This document shows positions 12,059 to 23,812 of a DNA stretch of 64,000 nt, piece after piece (positions within the stretch are counted from its first letter, which is position 1; every line of letters begins with the position of its first letter). The stretch lies in contig NW_026705322.1 in the NCBI RefSeq assembly GCF_029867415.1, positions 310,001 to 374,000 on the forward strand, given 5' to 3'. The notes beneath the pieces were generated by a model that was given only the letters and a program-made list of their open reading frames with translations, did no database searches and was not told the DNA's origin. This DNA comes from Vicia villosa (Eukaryota; Streptophyta; Magnoliopsida; Fabales; Fabaceae). A program made the translations under genes and the position numbers.

Positions 12059-13898
12059 TGTAACACCCTTCTAAACCCCGCAGAAATTTAACATTAAAAT
12101 CAGAGTAAAACATGAAGAAGGGTATTACAACGCCAACAAAATAAACAAATATTCATGTCATGCCATAAAGGAACAATAAACCAAAAATTATTCAGGTAGC
12201 ATGTTAACACAGCAGAATATTCTTAACAACTGAATAATCAAACATCTGGAGTCGAAGACTCATAATTCAACCATAAACCATAAACAAAACAGAAGTTTAT
12301 CAGCCAATTCTAAAATAACGTTCCCGGTGTTACACGACCAGAGCATGACACAGACCCAACTGACTCTAACGACTTGACGAGCTAATCCTCACCAAGTACA
12401 CAAGCTACTCCTCAATCTGAAAAATAACAACAGTAAGGGTGAGTTTCATTCGCATTAACAAATGTTATAGGAATATAAACAATACAACATCATCCATACA
12501 TTATTCACCCAAATCAATTATATTCAGATAATATAGCAACATTCGTCAATTACAGTCATTCATACCAAAATACACACAAATTATAACATTGGACAACTTC
12601 CATTCATGTTACAATTATACACAGCAACCTAATGCAATGCAACTAAATGCATGTGGTACCAAACATGGGATAACCCATCTCACCGATCCACCACCATTAA
12701 GATTCGGCTACTTCTCTCACCAATTCCACACAATGGGAATTAGCTACCGCTGTCCCACCACCATAAGGGATACAGCCCACAATATGATTATGAAATGCAT
12801 GCATCGCATACCGCATGCTAATCATCAACACCAAACAACTGAACAATCATAATCATCAACCGATGCAATAACAATATGAGCCACCACAACCAATTAAATC
12901 AAGTGTTTTGAATTAGATTCGAGTCACCACTCAAAACACTATTTTATTGCATAAATCGCTTAATTAGTTTCACTGTGCTCGAAACGGCACATCAGACGGA
13001 CTAACAGTTAAAAAGTTATACATTGTTAAACTTAAAAAAAATTCCAAACAGCAACAGCACGCGGCGCCAAGCTTGGTTCGCGGCGCGAACTGAGCGTTCC
13101 AAAAATCCTTGGCTCTCTGCCAAGCTGTTCGTGGCGCAAACATCTACACGCGGCGCGAAGCGAGGAAAAAGTTACGCCTTCGCGGCGCCAACACAGGTAC
13201 GCGGCGCGACCTGTGCGTATCAAAACATCCTGACATTCTACCCACCTGTTCGCGGCGCCAACCCTGTGCACGCGGCGCGAACCGGCGATTTCAGAAACAC
13301 CAACCTGCAGAAAACAACATTCTATACCTCCCAAATGCTCTCAAATCATACCAGTACGAATTTCAGAAAAATAAGCCACACATACGACATAAATTGCACG
13401 TTTACACATACTTCTAATCATGTTTAACATCATTATTCATCACCAATCATCATTCACAACCTAAATTGAATCAAAGTTCTATAAACCCCAAAATCCCAAA
13501 CCCGACATACAATCCAATTCGGAATCCTAACATACGAACTCTATCGAATCATTCATACAACCCATAATAGAGGTTAGTGAGAAGAATCCCCCCTTACCTC
13601 GATGTCGAATTCTTGATTACCCTTGCTCTTCACACTTGCTCTTCTCCCAATTTCACGTTCAGCTCTTTTCCTTCTCCTTTTTTATTCTCTTTTCACAAAA
13701 TCCTCCTCTTTTCTATTTTATGAAAAATATAACCTTTTTTTAGTAAAAGGCTTTGCAATTGACACACCCCCCAATTGCTACTTGCGACGCTGGCTCATTA
13801 GCCTCATCAATCCATATTTCTCAAATAATTCAATTAATTCTATTATTTAAATAAAAAAAATTAATTAAATTGAGTAAAGAAATTTATGGGGTGTCACA
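12059..13898 (-). repeat. Element C 3' LTR (left copy)
   Basis: On the plus strand it begins TGTAACACCCTTC and ends GGGGTGTCACA. It contains a GC-rich box island at 13060-13290. ORFs in several frames across the island exist because it has few stops. I do not consider them genes. Confidence 0.93.
13060..13290. promoter_or_regulatory. CGCGGCGC box island, two ~121-bp repeats, four box pairs
   Basis: Box starts are 13060, 13079, 13130, 13149, 13181, 13200, 13251 and 13271. The steps are 19, 51, 19, 32, 19, 51 and 20. The second four boxes repeat the first four at +121 to +122, so the island is a two-copy tandem duplication. Several boxes form TTCGCG-G-CGCGAA, an inverted repeat about one central base. 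The 5' LTR copy has the same layout from 19449 to 19679. The role is unknown; a promoter or enhancer module is inferred from its place in the LTR. Confidence 0.6.
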
Positions 13899-13911
13899 AC
13901 CCTCCCCCACT
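13899..13911 (-). other. Element C polypurine tract
   Basis: On the minus strand AGTGGGGGAGGGTT lies directly before the LTR start, as expected for the second-strand primer. Confidence 0.85.
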
Positions 13912-13917
13912 AGAAAA

Positions 13918-13935
13918 GTTTTCGTCCTCGAAAAC
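13918..13935 (-). other. Stem-loop between pol stop and polypurine tract (element C)
   Basis: GTTTTCGTCCTCGAAAAC is an inverted repeat with 7-bp arms and a 4-base loop, a few bases past the pol stop codon. Equivalents lie in B (20967-20984) and H (57879-57892). Confidence 0.7.
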
Positions 13936-13940
13936 ATACC

Positions 13941-16900
13941 TTAGGCAAAGAGTTCCGGGTAGGAGTCCTTCATCTGGCTCTCCAATTCCCATGTAACATT
14001 TCCACCGGCTGGTCCTCCCCAAGCTACTCTGACCAACGCTATCTCCTTGCCACGCAATTGTTTCACCTTCCGATCTTCAATCCTCATAGGCAAGACTTCA
14101 ACTGTCAGATTATCCTTTACCTGTACATCATCGACTTGGATCACATGAGATGGATCAGCAATGTATTTCCTCAACTGCGATACATGGAATACATCATGCA
14201 GATCCGCAAGCGTCGGTGGCAACGCAATGCGATACGCCACATCTCCTACTCTTTTTGAAATCTGAAACGGACCAATAAAACGCGGAGTCAACTTTCTTGA
14301 CTTTAGAGCTCGTCCAATACCAGTCATAGGAGTAACTCTCATAAACACATGATCTCCTTCTTGAAACTCAAGTGTTCTCCGTCTCTTGTCATGATAACTC
14401 TTCTGACGACTCTGAGAAGCCTTCATCTTCTCCTGAATCATCTTAATCTTTTCCGTCGTTTCTTGAACAATATCTGGTCCAATCACCGCACTCTCGCCTG
14501 ATTCGTACCAACATAAAGGCGTCCTACACCTCCGACCATACAAAGCTTCAAACGGAGCCATACCAATACTCGAGTGAAAACTATTATTGTAAGTAAATTT
14601 GATCAAGGGTAGATAACTATCCCAAGCACCGCCTTTCTCCAACACACAAGCACGCAACAAATCTTCTAGTGATTGAATAGTTCTTTCCGTCTGTCCATCC
14701 GTCTATGGATGATAAGCAGAACTCAATCTTAGCTTAGTACCTAGAGCCTTCTGCAAACCTTCCCAAAATCTGGATGTAAACCTTGGATCTCTATCTGACA
14801 CGATACTCGAAGGAATACCATGTAAACTCACTATCTTCTCAATATATAATTGAGCCAGCTTCTCCATCGGGTAATCCATTCTCATTGGTATAAAGTGAGC
14901 AGACTTTGTCAACCTGTCCACAATAACCCAAATAGCTTCATAATTCTTCGCCGTCCTCGGCAAACCTGAAACAAAATCCATAGATATACTATCCCACTTC
15001 CATTCCGGAATAAATAACGGTTGCATAGCTCCATACGGTTTCTGATGCTCAATCTTCGACTTCTGGCAAGTCAAACAAGCATAGACAAATTCAGCTATTT
15101 CCTTTTTCATTCCAGGCCACCAAAACAGCTTCTTTAAGTCATGATACATCTTGGTAGCACCAGGATGAATACTCAATCCGCTACGATGTCCTTCTTCAAG
15201 AATACTCTTCCTCAATTCGGCAATGTCAGGAACACAAACACGACTACCAAACCTTATTATACCATTCTCGTCGATTCTGAATTCACCTCCTTTATCTTGG
15301 TGAATCAGGGTCAACTTATCAACCAACTCTACATCAGTCTTCTGGCCCTCTCGGATTTCCTCAAGAATACCACTAGTCAGCTTCAGCATACCCAATTTAA
15401 CACTGGTAGGAGTGTCTTCACATACTAAACTCAAATCTCTGAATTGTTCAATTAAATTCAATTCTCTCACCATAAGCATAGACATATGCAAGGACTTCCC
15501 ACTCAATGCATCGGCAACAACATTTGCTTTACCCGGATGATAATTCAGTTCAAAATCATAATCCTTGAGAAATTCTAACCATTTTCTTTGTCTCATATTC
15601 AGCTCTTTTTGATCAAAGAGATACTTCAGACTCTTGTGATCGCTAAACACTTCAAACCTCGAACCATACAGATAATGTCTCCACAATTTCAATACAAATA
15701 CCACTGCTGCCAATTCTAAGTCATGAGTCGGATAGTTTCTCTCATGCACTTTGAGTTGCCTCGACGCATAAGCGACTACCTGTTGATTCTGCATTAGTAC
15801 ACCTCCTAATCCCAACAACGAAGCATCACAATATACAACAAAAGATTCCGCCGGATTCGGCAAAATCAAGATCGACGCACTAGTCAACCTCTTCTTCAAC
15901 TCTTGGAATCCTTCTTCACATTTCGAATCCCAGACGAAAGCTTGACCCTTCCTAGTCAACTTAGTTAACAGCAACGCTAACTTTGAAAAACCTTCAATGA
16001 ACTTTCTATAGTAACCCGCAAGACCAAGGAAACTACGGATTTCGGAAACTGGCCTCGGAGCTTCCCATTGAGACATTGCTTCTACTTTCGTTGGGTCAAC
16101 GGTAATACCATCCTTGGAAATTACATGCCCCAGAAAGCTCACTTCATTTAACCAGAACTCACACTTTGACAGTTTTGCATAAAGTTTCTTTTCCTTCAAT
16201 AGTTCCAATACCACTCTAAGATGATCTGCATGCTCTTCTTCATTCTTAGAATATATTAAAATATCATCTATAAACACCACCACGAACTGATCCAGATAAG
16301 GATGGAAGATCCTATTCATATACTCCATGAAAACCCCCGGCGCATTGGTTACTCCAAATGGCATCACTGTATATTCGTAATGACCATACCTTGTTCTAAA
16401 TGCCGTTTTCTGAATGTCGTCCGTCTTCACCCGAATCTGATGATATCCCGACCGCAAGTCAATCTTGCTGAACACACAAGCTCCAACCAGTTGATCCATC
16501 AAATCATCAATCCTCGGCAAGGGATACCGATTCTTGATAGTAACCTTGTTCAGTTGTCTGTAATCCACACACAACCTCATTGAACCTTCTTTCTTCTTCA
16601 CTAGTAACACCGGTGCACCCCATGGTGAGACACTAGGACGAATAAATTTCTTCTCAAGTAACTCTTCCAATTGACTCTTCAACTCAGTCAATTCCGATGC
16701 CGACATACGATAAGGTGCCATCGACACAGGACTAGTTCCAGGAATTAATTCAATAGCAAATTCTACCTCCCTCTCTGACGGTAATTCTCTTACATCTTCT
16801 GGGAAAACTTCCGGAAATTCACAAACTACCGGTAAGTCATTCATCACCGCTTTCTTTTTTACCTCCATGGGTGCAATCAACATAAACACGGCAGCCTCGT

Positions 16901-18308
16901 CCTTCATTGCTTCATCCACCTGTCTAGCAGTCATTGCTAAACTCTCAACACCGACATCTTCCGGAAAAATAACCGTCTTCGTGAAACAGTTGATATGAAT
17001 CCGATTAAATTGCAACCAATTCATACCCAGGATGACATCAAGTTGTTCCAACGGAAGGCACACTAAGTCCATTCCGAACTCTCTACCAAAAATATCAATT
17101 GGACAGTTCAAACAGGCAAACGAAGTAGTCACTGAACCCGACGCATGAGTGTCAATGATCATACTTCCATGAATATCAGATATTTCCAAGTTCAGACGTT
17201 TAGCACAATCCAACGAAATAAACGAGTGAGTTGCTCCAGTATCTATTATTGCAATTAAAGGAGTGCCATGGATAAAACACGTACCTTTAATCAATCGATC
17301 CTCTGGAGTAGTCTCTGAACCTGATAAAGCGAAAAATTTACCCCCAGCTTGATTCTTCTTTGGCTTAGGACACTGTGGACTAATATGACCTTCTTCACCA
17401 CAGTTATAGCAAGTCACAGTCCTTCCCTTGCAGTCAACCGCAATGTGGCCTGCTTTACCACACATGTAGCACTTCTTCTCTTCGCTCTTGCACTCGTGAA
17501 CACGATGTCCAGGTTCCCCACACTTAAAGCACTTAACAAGAGCACTAGAGTCTCTCCCACTAGGCTTCTTCCAACTCCCAGCTTTATAATTACCTCTACC
17601 ATATGGTTTACCACGGTCCATAGGCTTCTTCCCTTTCTTGTCGACTAACTCGCGAGAGTGAGACGACTTCAGCTTGAGGTTATCCTCTTCATAGATCCTA
17701 CTACAATCCACCAAATCTGTAAACCGGCGAATCCTTTGGTACCTGATTCCCTGCTTAATTTCATCGCGGAGACCATTCTCGAACTTAACACATTTCAAAA
17801 ATTCGCTCGCTTCATCATTGTTATAGTGGACATAGTACTTGGCCAGCTCAACAAACTTTGAAGCATACTCCGGCACCGTCATGTTGCCTTGTGTCAGCTC
17901 CAAAAACTCAACTTCTTTCCTGCCCCGAACATCCTCAGGAAAGTACCTCCTCAGGAATTCTCGCTTGAATACAGCCCAAGTGATCGCTACACCTGCAGAT
18001 TCAAGTTCATCTCGACTAGCCATCCACCAATCATCAGCTTCTTCAGACAGCATGTGAGTCCCATACCTCACCTTCAGATTTTCAGCACAATCGATCACTC
18101 TGAAGATCCTTTCGATTTCCTTCAGCCACCTCTGAGCGCCTTCGGGATCGTGCGTGCCTTTGAACAACGGAGGATTGTTCCTCTGAAAACTATTCAGCTG
18201 CCCGTCAGCGCCAATACCAGCCCCATTGGCATTCCCTCCTAATACACCAGCAATCATGCCCAGAGCCTCAGCAATCGCGTCGTCATTTCTTCCTCCTCTT
18301 CCGGCCAT
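13941..18308 (-). pseudogene. Tekay-type gag-pol polyprotein, single nonsense codon in integrase
   Basis: One frame from ATG at 18308 to TAA at 13941, broken only by TAG at 14703-14705. The first 1201 residues hold gag (1-~255), three CCHC knuckles (about 260-313, e.g. [14 protein letters not shown]), protease with [10 protein letters not shown] near 356, RT with FIDDILIYS near 679, RNase H with [10 protein letters not shown] near 827, and integrase with its zinc-binding part (about 1041-1090) and the first catalytic Asp residues (SMDF, SDRD). After the stop come 240-odd residues: the segment with the catalytic Glu, the GPF module and a chromodomain ending near YPELFA. The chromodomain places it in the chromoviruses. 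Comparison with relatives suggests the stop replaced a Gln codon. It would remove the catalytic Glu and the chromodomain unless read through. Confidence 0.93.
14703..14705 (-). other. In-frame TAG in integrase of element C
   Basis: Plus-strand CTA, minus-strand TAG, directly after SSAYHP. The frame is open on both sides. Element H has TAG at the same codon (58662-58664). Confidence 0.9.
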
Positions 18309-18427
18309 TGTTTTGCTAAATATCAGACAATATTCATTAGAACAAGAAGTATCGACAGTGTCAACCTTACACTAATCGTATAGGAAGGATTAACCGACAC
18401 TAAGACTCTGACTCAACTACCGACTAT

Positions 18428-18439
18428 GCTCTGATACCA
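18428..18439 (-). other. Element C primer binding site (initiator Met tRNA)
   Basis: The plus strand reads GCTCTGATACCA; the minus strand gives TGGTATCAGAGC 4 bp inside the 5' LTR. Confidence 0.92.
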
Positions 18440-18443
18440 CTAT

Positions 18444-20216
18444 TGTAACACCCTTCTAAACCCCGCAGAAATTTAACATTAAAATCAGAGTAAAACATGA
18501 AGAAGGGTATTACAACGCCAACAAAATAAACAAATATTCATGTCATGCCATAAAGGAACAATAAACCAAAAATTATTCAGGTAGCATGTTAACACAGCGG
18601 AATATTCTTAACAACTGAATAATCAAACATCTGGAGTCGAAGACTCATAATTCAACCATAAACCATAAACAAAACAGAAGTTTATCAGCCAATTCTAAAA
18701 TAACGTTCCCGGTGTTACACGACCAGAGCATGACACAGACCCAACTGACTCTAACGAACTACTTGACGAGCTAATCCTCACCAAGTACACAAGCTACTCC
18801 TCAATCTGAAAAATAACAACAGTAAGGGTGAGTTTCATTCGCATTAACAAATGTTATAGGAATATAAACAATACAACATCATCCATACATTATTCACCCA
18901 AATCAATTATATTCAGATAATATAGCAACATTCGTCAATTACAGTCATTCATACCAAAATACACACAAATTATAACATTGGACAACTTCCATTCATGTTA
19001 CAATTATACACAACAACCTAATGCAATGCAACTAAATGCATGTGGTACCAAACATGGGATAACCCATCTCACCGATCCACCACCATAAAGATTCGGCTAC
19101 TTCTCTCACCAATTCCACACAATGGGAATTAGCTACCGCTGTCCCACCACCATAAGGGATACAACCCACAATATGATTATGAAATGCATGCATCACATAC
19201 CACATGCTAATCATCAACACCAAACAACTAAACAATCATAATCATCAACCGATGCAATAACAATATGAGCCACCACAACCAATTAAATCAAGTGTTTTGA
19301 ATTAGATTCGAGTCACCACTCAAAACACTATTTTATTGCATAAATCGCTTAATTAGTTTCATTGTGCTCGAAACGGCACATCAAACGGACTAACAGTTAA
19401 AAAGTTATACATTGTTAAACTTAAAAAAAATTCCAAACAGCAACAGCACGCGGCGCCAAGCTTGGTTCGCGGCGCGAACTGAGCGTTCCAAAAATCCTTG
19501 GCTCTCTGCCAAGCTGTTCGCGGCGCAAACATCTACACGCGGCGCGAAGCGAGGAAAAAGTTACGCCTTCGCGGCGAAAACACAGGTACGCGGCGCGACC
19601 TGTGCGTATCAAAACATCCTGACATTCTGCCCACCTGTTCGCGGTGCCAACCCTGTGCACGCGGCGCGAACCGGCGATTTCAGAAACACCAACCTGCAGA
19701 AAACAGCATTCTATACCTCCCAAATGCTCTCAAATCATACCAGTACGAATTTCAGAAAAATAAGCCACACATACGACATAAATTGCACGTTTACACATAC
19801 TTCTAATCATGTTTAACATCATTATTCATCACCAATCATCATTCACAACCTAAATTGAATCAAAGTTCTATAAACCCCAAAACCCCAAACCCGACATACA
19901 ATCCAATTCGGAATCCTAACATACGAACTCTATCGAATCATTCTTACAACCCATAATAGAGGTTAATGAGAAGAATCCCCCCTTACCTCGATGTCGAATT
20001 CTTGGATACCCTTGCTCTTCTCCCAATTTCACGTTCAGCTCTTTTCCTTCTCCTTTTTGTTCTCTTTTCACAAAATCCTCCTCTTTTCTATTTTATGAAA
20101 AATATAACCTTGTTTTAGTAAAAGGCTTTGCAATTGACACACCCCCCAATTGCTACTTGCGACGCTGGCTCATTAGCCTCATCAATCCATATTTCTCAAA
20201 TTTATGGGGTGTCACA
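18444..20216 (-). repeat. Element C 5' LTR (right copy)
   Basis: Near-identical to 12059-13898. It lacks about 55 bp near its plus-strand right end and carries an ACTA-type 4-bp insertion near 18755. The box island is at 19449-19679. The CGAAG duplication follows at 20217-20221. Confidence 0.93.
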
Positions 20217-20221
20217 CGAAG

Positions 20222-21003
20222 AGCATAACTTCAAGAATGAGGAGTGCTGATGATGATAGCACAGGGGAATTTTGTTCTGATAGTATCACAAGGCGTGTGG
20301 TAGTATGAAGTCGTAAGACGTCGGTATTAGAGGATTCAGATGGTTTTGCAGATGTTGAACTATGATGCTTTTGGTGGTGTAAGTGCAATTTCTGAAGGAA
20401 CATTTTGTAGTTGGTAATAATGGTTATACTCCATTACGATTGTCGGATATTTATTGACAAATTAAGGACTTGATCACCCTTAATCTCTTATTGATAGTAG
20501 ACGAAATTGTATTGGATGTTATAGACTTATTTTACTATCTCGATGATGCGGAAAGCGGTTAATGTTGAGGAAAAAAAACTAAGGCTCGGGTAAAGCTTGT
20601 AAATTATAAGTTGATAGAAACTCTAATGAGGACGGTGAATTAAGATGGATGATCAGAGTTGCGCAGCTGAAGCGTGATGTGCCAGAGTGTTGTGTTTCCT
20701 TGTAAATAGTGCTGATTGAAATAGGATTTCTTGTAAGTCATTGGTCAATGATGAGTTGAGTGGTTATCGGTCAAGTTATGTTGTCAGATTAGTATTATAA
20801 TAATTTAGTCGTTGTTGCAGTAATGTTGTTGTTGGTTACCGTAGGTGGCGAATGATATCCTGAGATATCATGAAGTTGATTAAATTGGTTACTTTGAGGT
20901 TATTATGGGAGTGACCTGACAAAATGATGATGTGGAATGAAGTTGAGGTTGGAGTTGGTGGATAGAATTTTCGAGGACGAAAATATTCTAAGTGGGGGAG
21001 AGT
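20222..21003 (+). other. Element B interior, right part, with 3' stem-loop and polypurine tract
   Basis: No coding signal. Near the end, ATTTTCGAGGACGAAAAT (20967-20984) forms a 7-bp stem with an AGGA loop. It is followed by AAGTGGGGGAGAGT (20990-21003), the polypurine tract, and then LTR TGTAACACCC. The same order is seen in C and H. Confidence 0.8.
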
Positions 21004-23812
21004 TGTAACACCCGGAATTTAATTATTTATTTAATTAAATTGTATAAGGAAATTATTTGTTGGAATTAGTCGAAGTTAGAATTATTGGCATTATTATAAG
21101 AGGCGTATTTGGAATTATGCGTTGTGTTGGGCGGATAAATTAATGATCGAGAAATTAGTTGGTTTAATCGGAGAATAATATTAGAGATAATATTACTATA
21201 ATGGACTATTATTAATTTAAGTTGATTTAAGCCGTAGAGAAATATTACTATAATGGACTATTATAAATTAGTCGGTTCGGACGATTTATTTTATAGTCTG
21301 TAGTTAGTCAGTTTGGTGGGGAGAAATAATAATAGAATTAATATTATGGATTATGAGAGTGTTTTATTTAAGTGGGCTTAGACGTTGCGTTGGTGATAGT
21401 AATCATGGGGGTGTTAATTAGTAAGCCCAAATGAAGATTATAATTATAATAATAATTATAATAAAATAAAGGAAATAAGAAGAGAAGTTAGGTCTCAGTA
21501 GACGTGGAGAAAGAAGAAAAGTTGGAGAAAGAGGAGAGGTGAAGAAGAGAGCCATGGCGGAAGAGAAAAGCTAGAGGAAGTCTAATTTTCGCAGCAAGTT
21601 TCTGCAGTGAGACACCTTAGTAAAACGAACGTTTCTCCCAATCCAACCGTTAGATTTTCGCGGTTCTTGGACACAACGTTCCAGACTCGTAGATGTAACT
21701 TCTGACCGGAGCGATTTTTGTTTTGATGATTTTAAGTCCATCTGACAAAGCGATTTCCGAACAGGTTTTTGGTGCGTCTCTGCATGTTGTTAGAAAAGAT
21801 TTTCGGAGAAAAGTTGGAAGCGGCGGCATAAGCTATGGCAACCGGGAGAGTAGAGAAATCTCATATCCAAGGTAAGGGTGGGGTTCTAGCTCTATAAACG
21901 GGATTATGATGAATGATATGTGGGGGTTATGGTTGTATGATTGCCTCTGTTTTGTGTGTTGTGATTGCATTGTTGAATGTTGAAATTGATTGACGTCGGT
22001 GAATAAGGTTATAAAATTTCAATCAATGGTTGTGGGAAATTAACCTAGGGTTTATAATTATTATTGAGGAATTAGTTGTATAAAATTGCTAGATGTTGGT
22101 GGAATATAACTATAATATTGCTATGTTCCTGTGATGGTCGAAATTGAATTGTACTGGAATCGAAGGAAGAAAATTGAGTTTTAATTTTGTTGGAAGATGC
22201 TGTCAGTGCAGGTAAGCGCCAAGGTTTGGACGCGGCGCGAACTAAAGGTTTCTGTGGTGTTCGCGGCGCAAAGAGAGTTTCGCGGCGCGTGCTATACGAG
22301 TTTTAGAAATATGTTTTGATTTCTGGCTGTTGATGTTTTATGTTGGTTGTTGGGATCAAGCCTTAGTAGGATTAACTTGAGAAGAATTATAATTATTATT
22401 AGTGAAGAAATTGGTTTAAATTAATTAGAATATTCTACCGTTGGAATTGATTAATTTAATTAGTAGAAATTATAGTGATGATTCTTAGTGATGAGATATG
22501 TAGTTAATAGATTAAGTTGTATAAAGATGGAATTGGTGTGAAGAAGAAATAGCAGTAGTAATAACGATGATATATGTAGCAGGCTGAATTAGTAGCATAA
22601 TTGGAATTAATAATAGAATTAACGAATAGTAGAATTGGAATTAAAATGATAAGAATTGTTGGTAGTAGATTAATTAATAAATTGAAGAATTAGTACCTAG
22701 ATGTTTAGGGGCTGTTTTGTAATGATTAAGTTGATGCAATTGATGCATGTTTAAGTTGTTGTTTTCGTTGCTGTTGTTCTGGTTGGTGTTGTTGATACGT
22801 TTATTAAGTTGCAGGTCTTATGACCAATGTTGTTTAAGTTATTAATGATGCGTTGATTAAGTTGCAGGTCTTATGACCAAGGTTGATTAAGTTGTTTGCG
22901 ATTGTTGCATTGTAGTGTTGTGACGTTGTAGTTGTTGTTATTGTTGCATGCATACATTTGCATATTACGTTGGCCTGGATTGGCAAAATGTTTAAGTTGG
23001 CCTTGACGGCACCTGTTTAAGTTGGCCTTGATGGCACCTGTTTAAGTTGAAATGCCTCGATAACCTAGCATATGTTTAAGTTGGGAGTTCTGCTCCAATG
23101 GTACCACATGCATTTGCACAGTTGAGTTGCATTTGAAGTTGTTGTTGTTATTACGTTGTTGTTGTTGTTATAAGTTGTTGTTGTTATACTTGTTGATAAA
23201 TAATTATTATAACCGTTGTTGCTATTTGTTTTTATAACTGTTGTTTGAATAAGTATGAAGCGGTGAAATTGTATGATCTAATCTTAATATATTATTTATC
23301 ATACGCTTGTTTATATTGTTGGATATCTCACCCCTTCTGAATGATGTTTCCCTACCATGGGAAATGGACAGGTACTCAAGATAGCAGTGGAAGTTTGAAG
23401 TGATTTTATGAAGTCTTTAGTTACTGTTAGTTCGAGTTGGGTCTTGCTCTGATACGTAACACTCGGGTGGATGAACGATTGTCTTTTAATTGTTGTTATA
23501 ACTATAAGTTGTTAAATTTTAAGTGGAATTTATGAAGTAATATGACGTTGGTGAAGTTGTTTTTGTTTAATAAAAATATTATGCGAAGTGAAGTTGAATA
23601 ATTGATATTATTATTATTATTAATAAAAGTTGTTTTATTTTTTAAAAGAGTAAACAGGTTTTATCGTTTCATCCGAGTTATGTGCTATGTATCTATGATA
23701 TATGTGATTAAGTTGTTTGTTGTTTTACGTTGAATGTGACATCCCAATTGTATATTGAATTTCCGCACTCTGATTTTATTAAATATTCGTTGGGTAGATT
23801 TGGGGTGTTACA
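21004..23812 (+). repeat. Element B 3' LTR (2809 bp)
   Basis: Near-identical to 8582-11406 and ends GTGTTACA. The CTTAT duplication is at 23813-23817. The box cluster is at 22212-22290. Confidence 0.93.

Larger units (their letters stand above)
12059..20216 (-). mobile_element. Element C: nearly intact Tekay-type chromovirus, nested in B
   Basis: An 8.16-kb Ty3/gypsy element on the minus strand. It has two LTRs (1840 and 1773 bp), an initiator-Met PBS (18428-18439), one long gag-pol frame with C-terminal chromodomain, a polypurine tract (13899-13911) and a perfect CGAAG duplication. By hand the LTRs differ by about 20 substitutions, mostly transitions, and a few indels, including a ~55-bp loss near 20199. 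The insertion is therefore recent compared with its surroundings. One TAG codon in integrase is the only obvious lesion. Confidence 0.95.
8582..23812 (+). mobile_element. Element B: non-autonomous Tekay-like LTR retrotransposon with large LTRs
   Basis: Two near-identical LTRs (8582-11406 and 21004-23812) start TGTAACACCC and end GGTGTTACA, flanked by a perfect CTTAT duplication. A PBS for initiator Met tRNA follows the left LTR and a G-rich polypurine tract precedes the right one. Removing the nested element C leaves an interior of only about 1.43 kb (11407-12058 and 20222-21003) with no gag or pol similarity that I can see. The 3' stem-loop and polypurine tract resemble those of C and H, so enzymes of a Tekay-type chromovirus are the likely source of its mobility (inference). 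Confidence 0.93.

Noticed and set aside
13023..13427. Overlapping ORFs (100-134 codons) on both strands, repeated at 19412-19816, 57072-57530 and 60319-60609
   Set aside because: They coincide with the GC-rich box island in LTRs, which has few stop codons. All frames are open there, and there is no domain similarity or start context to favour one.
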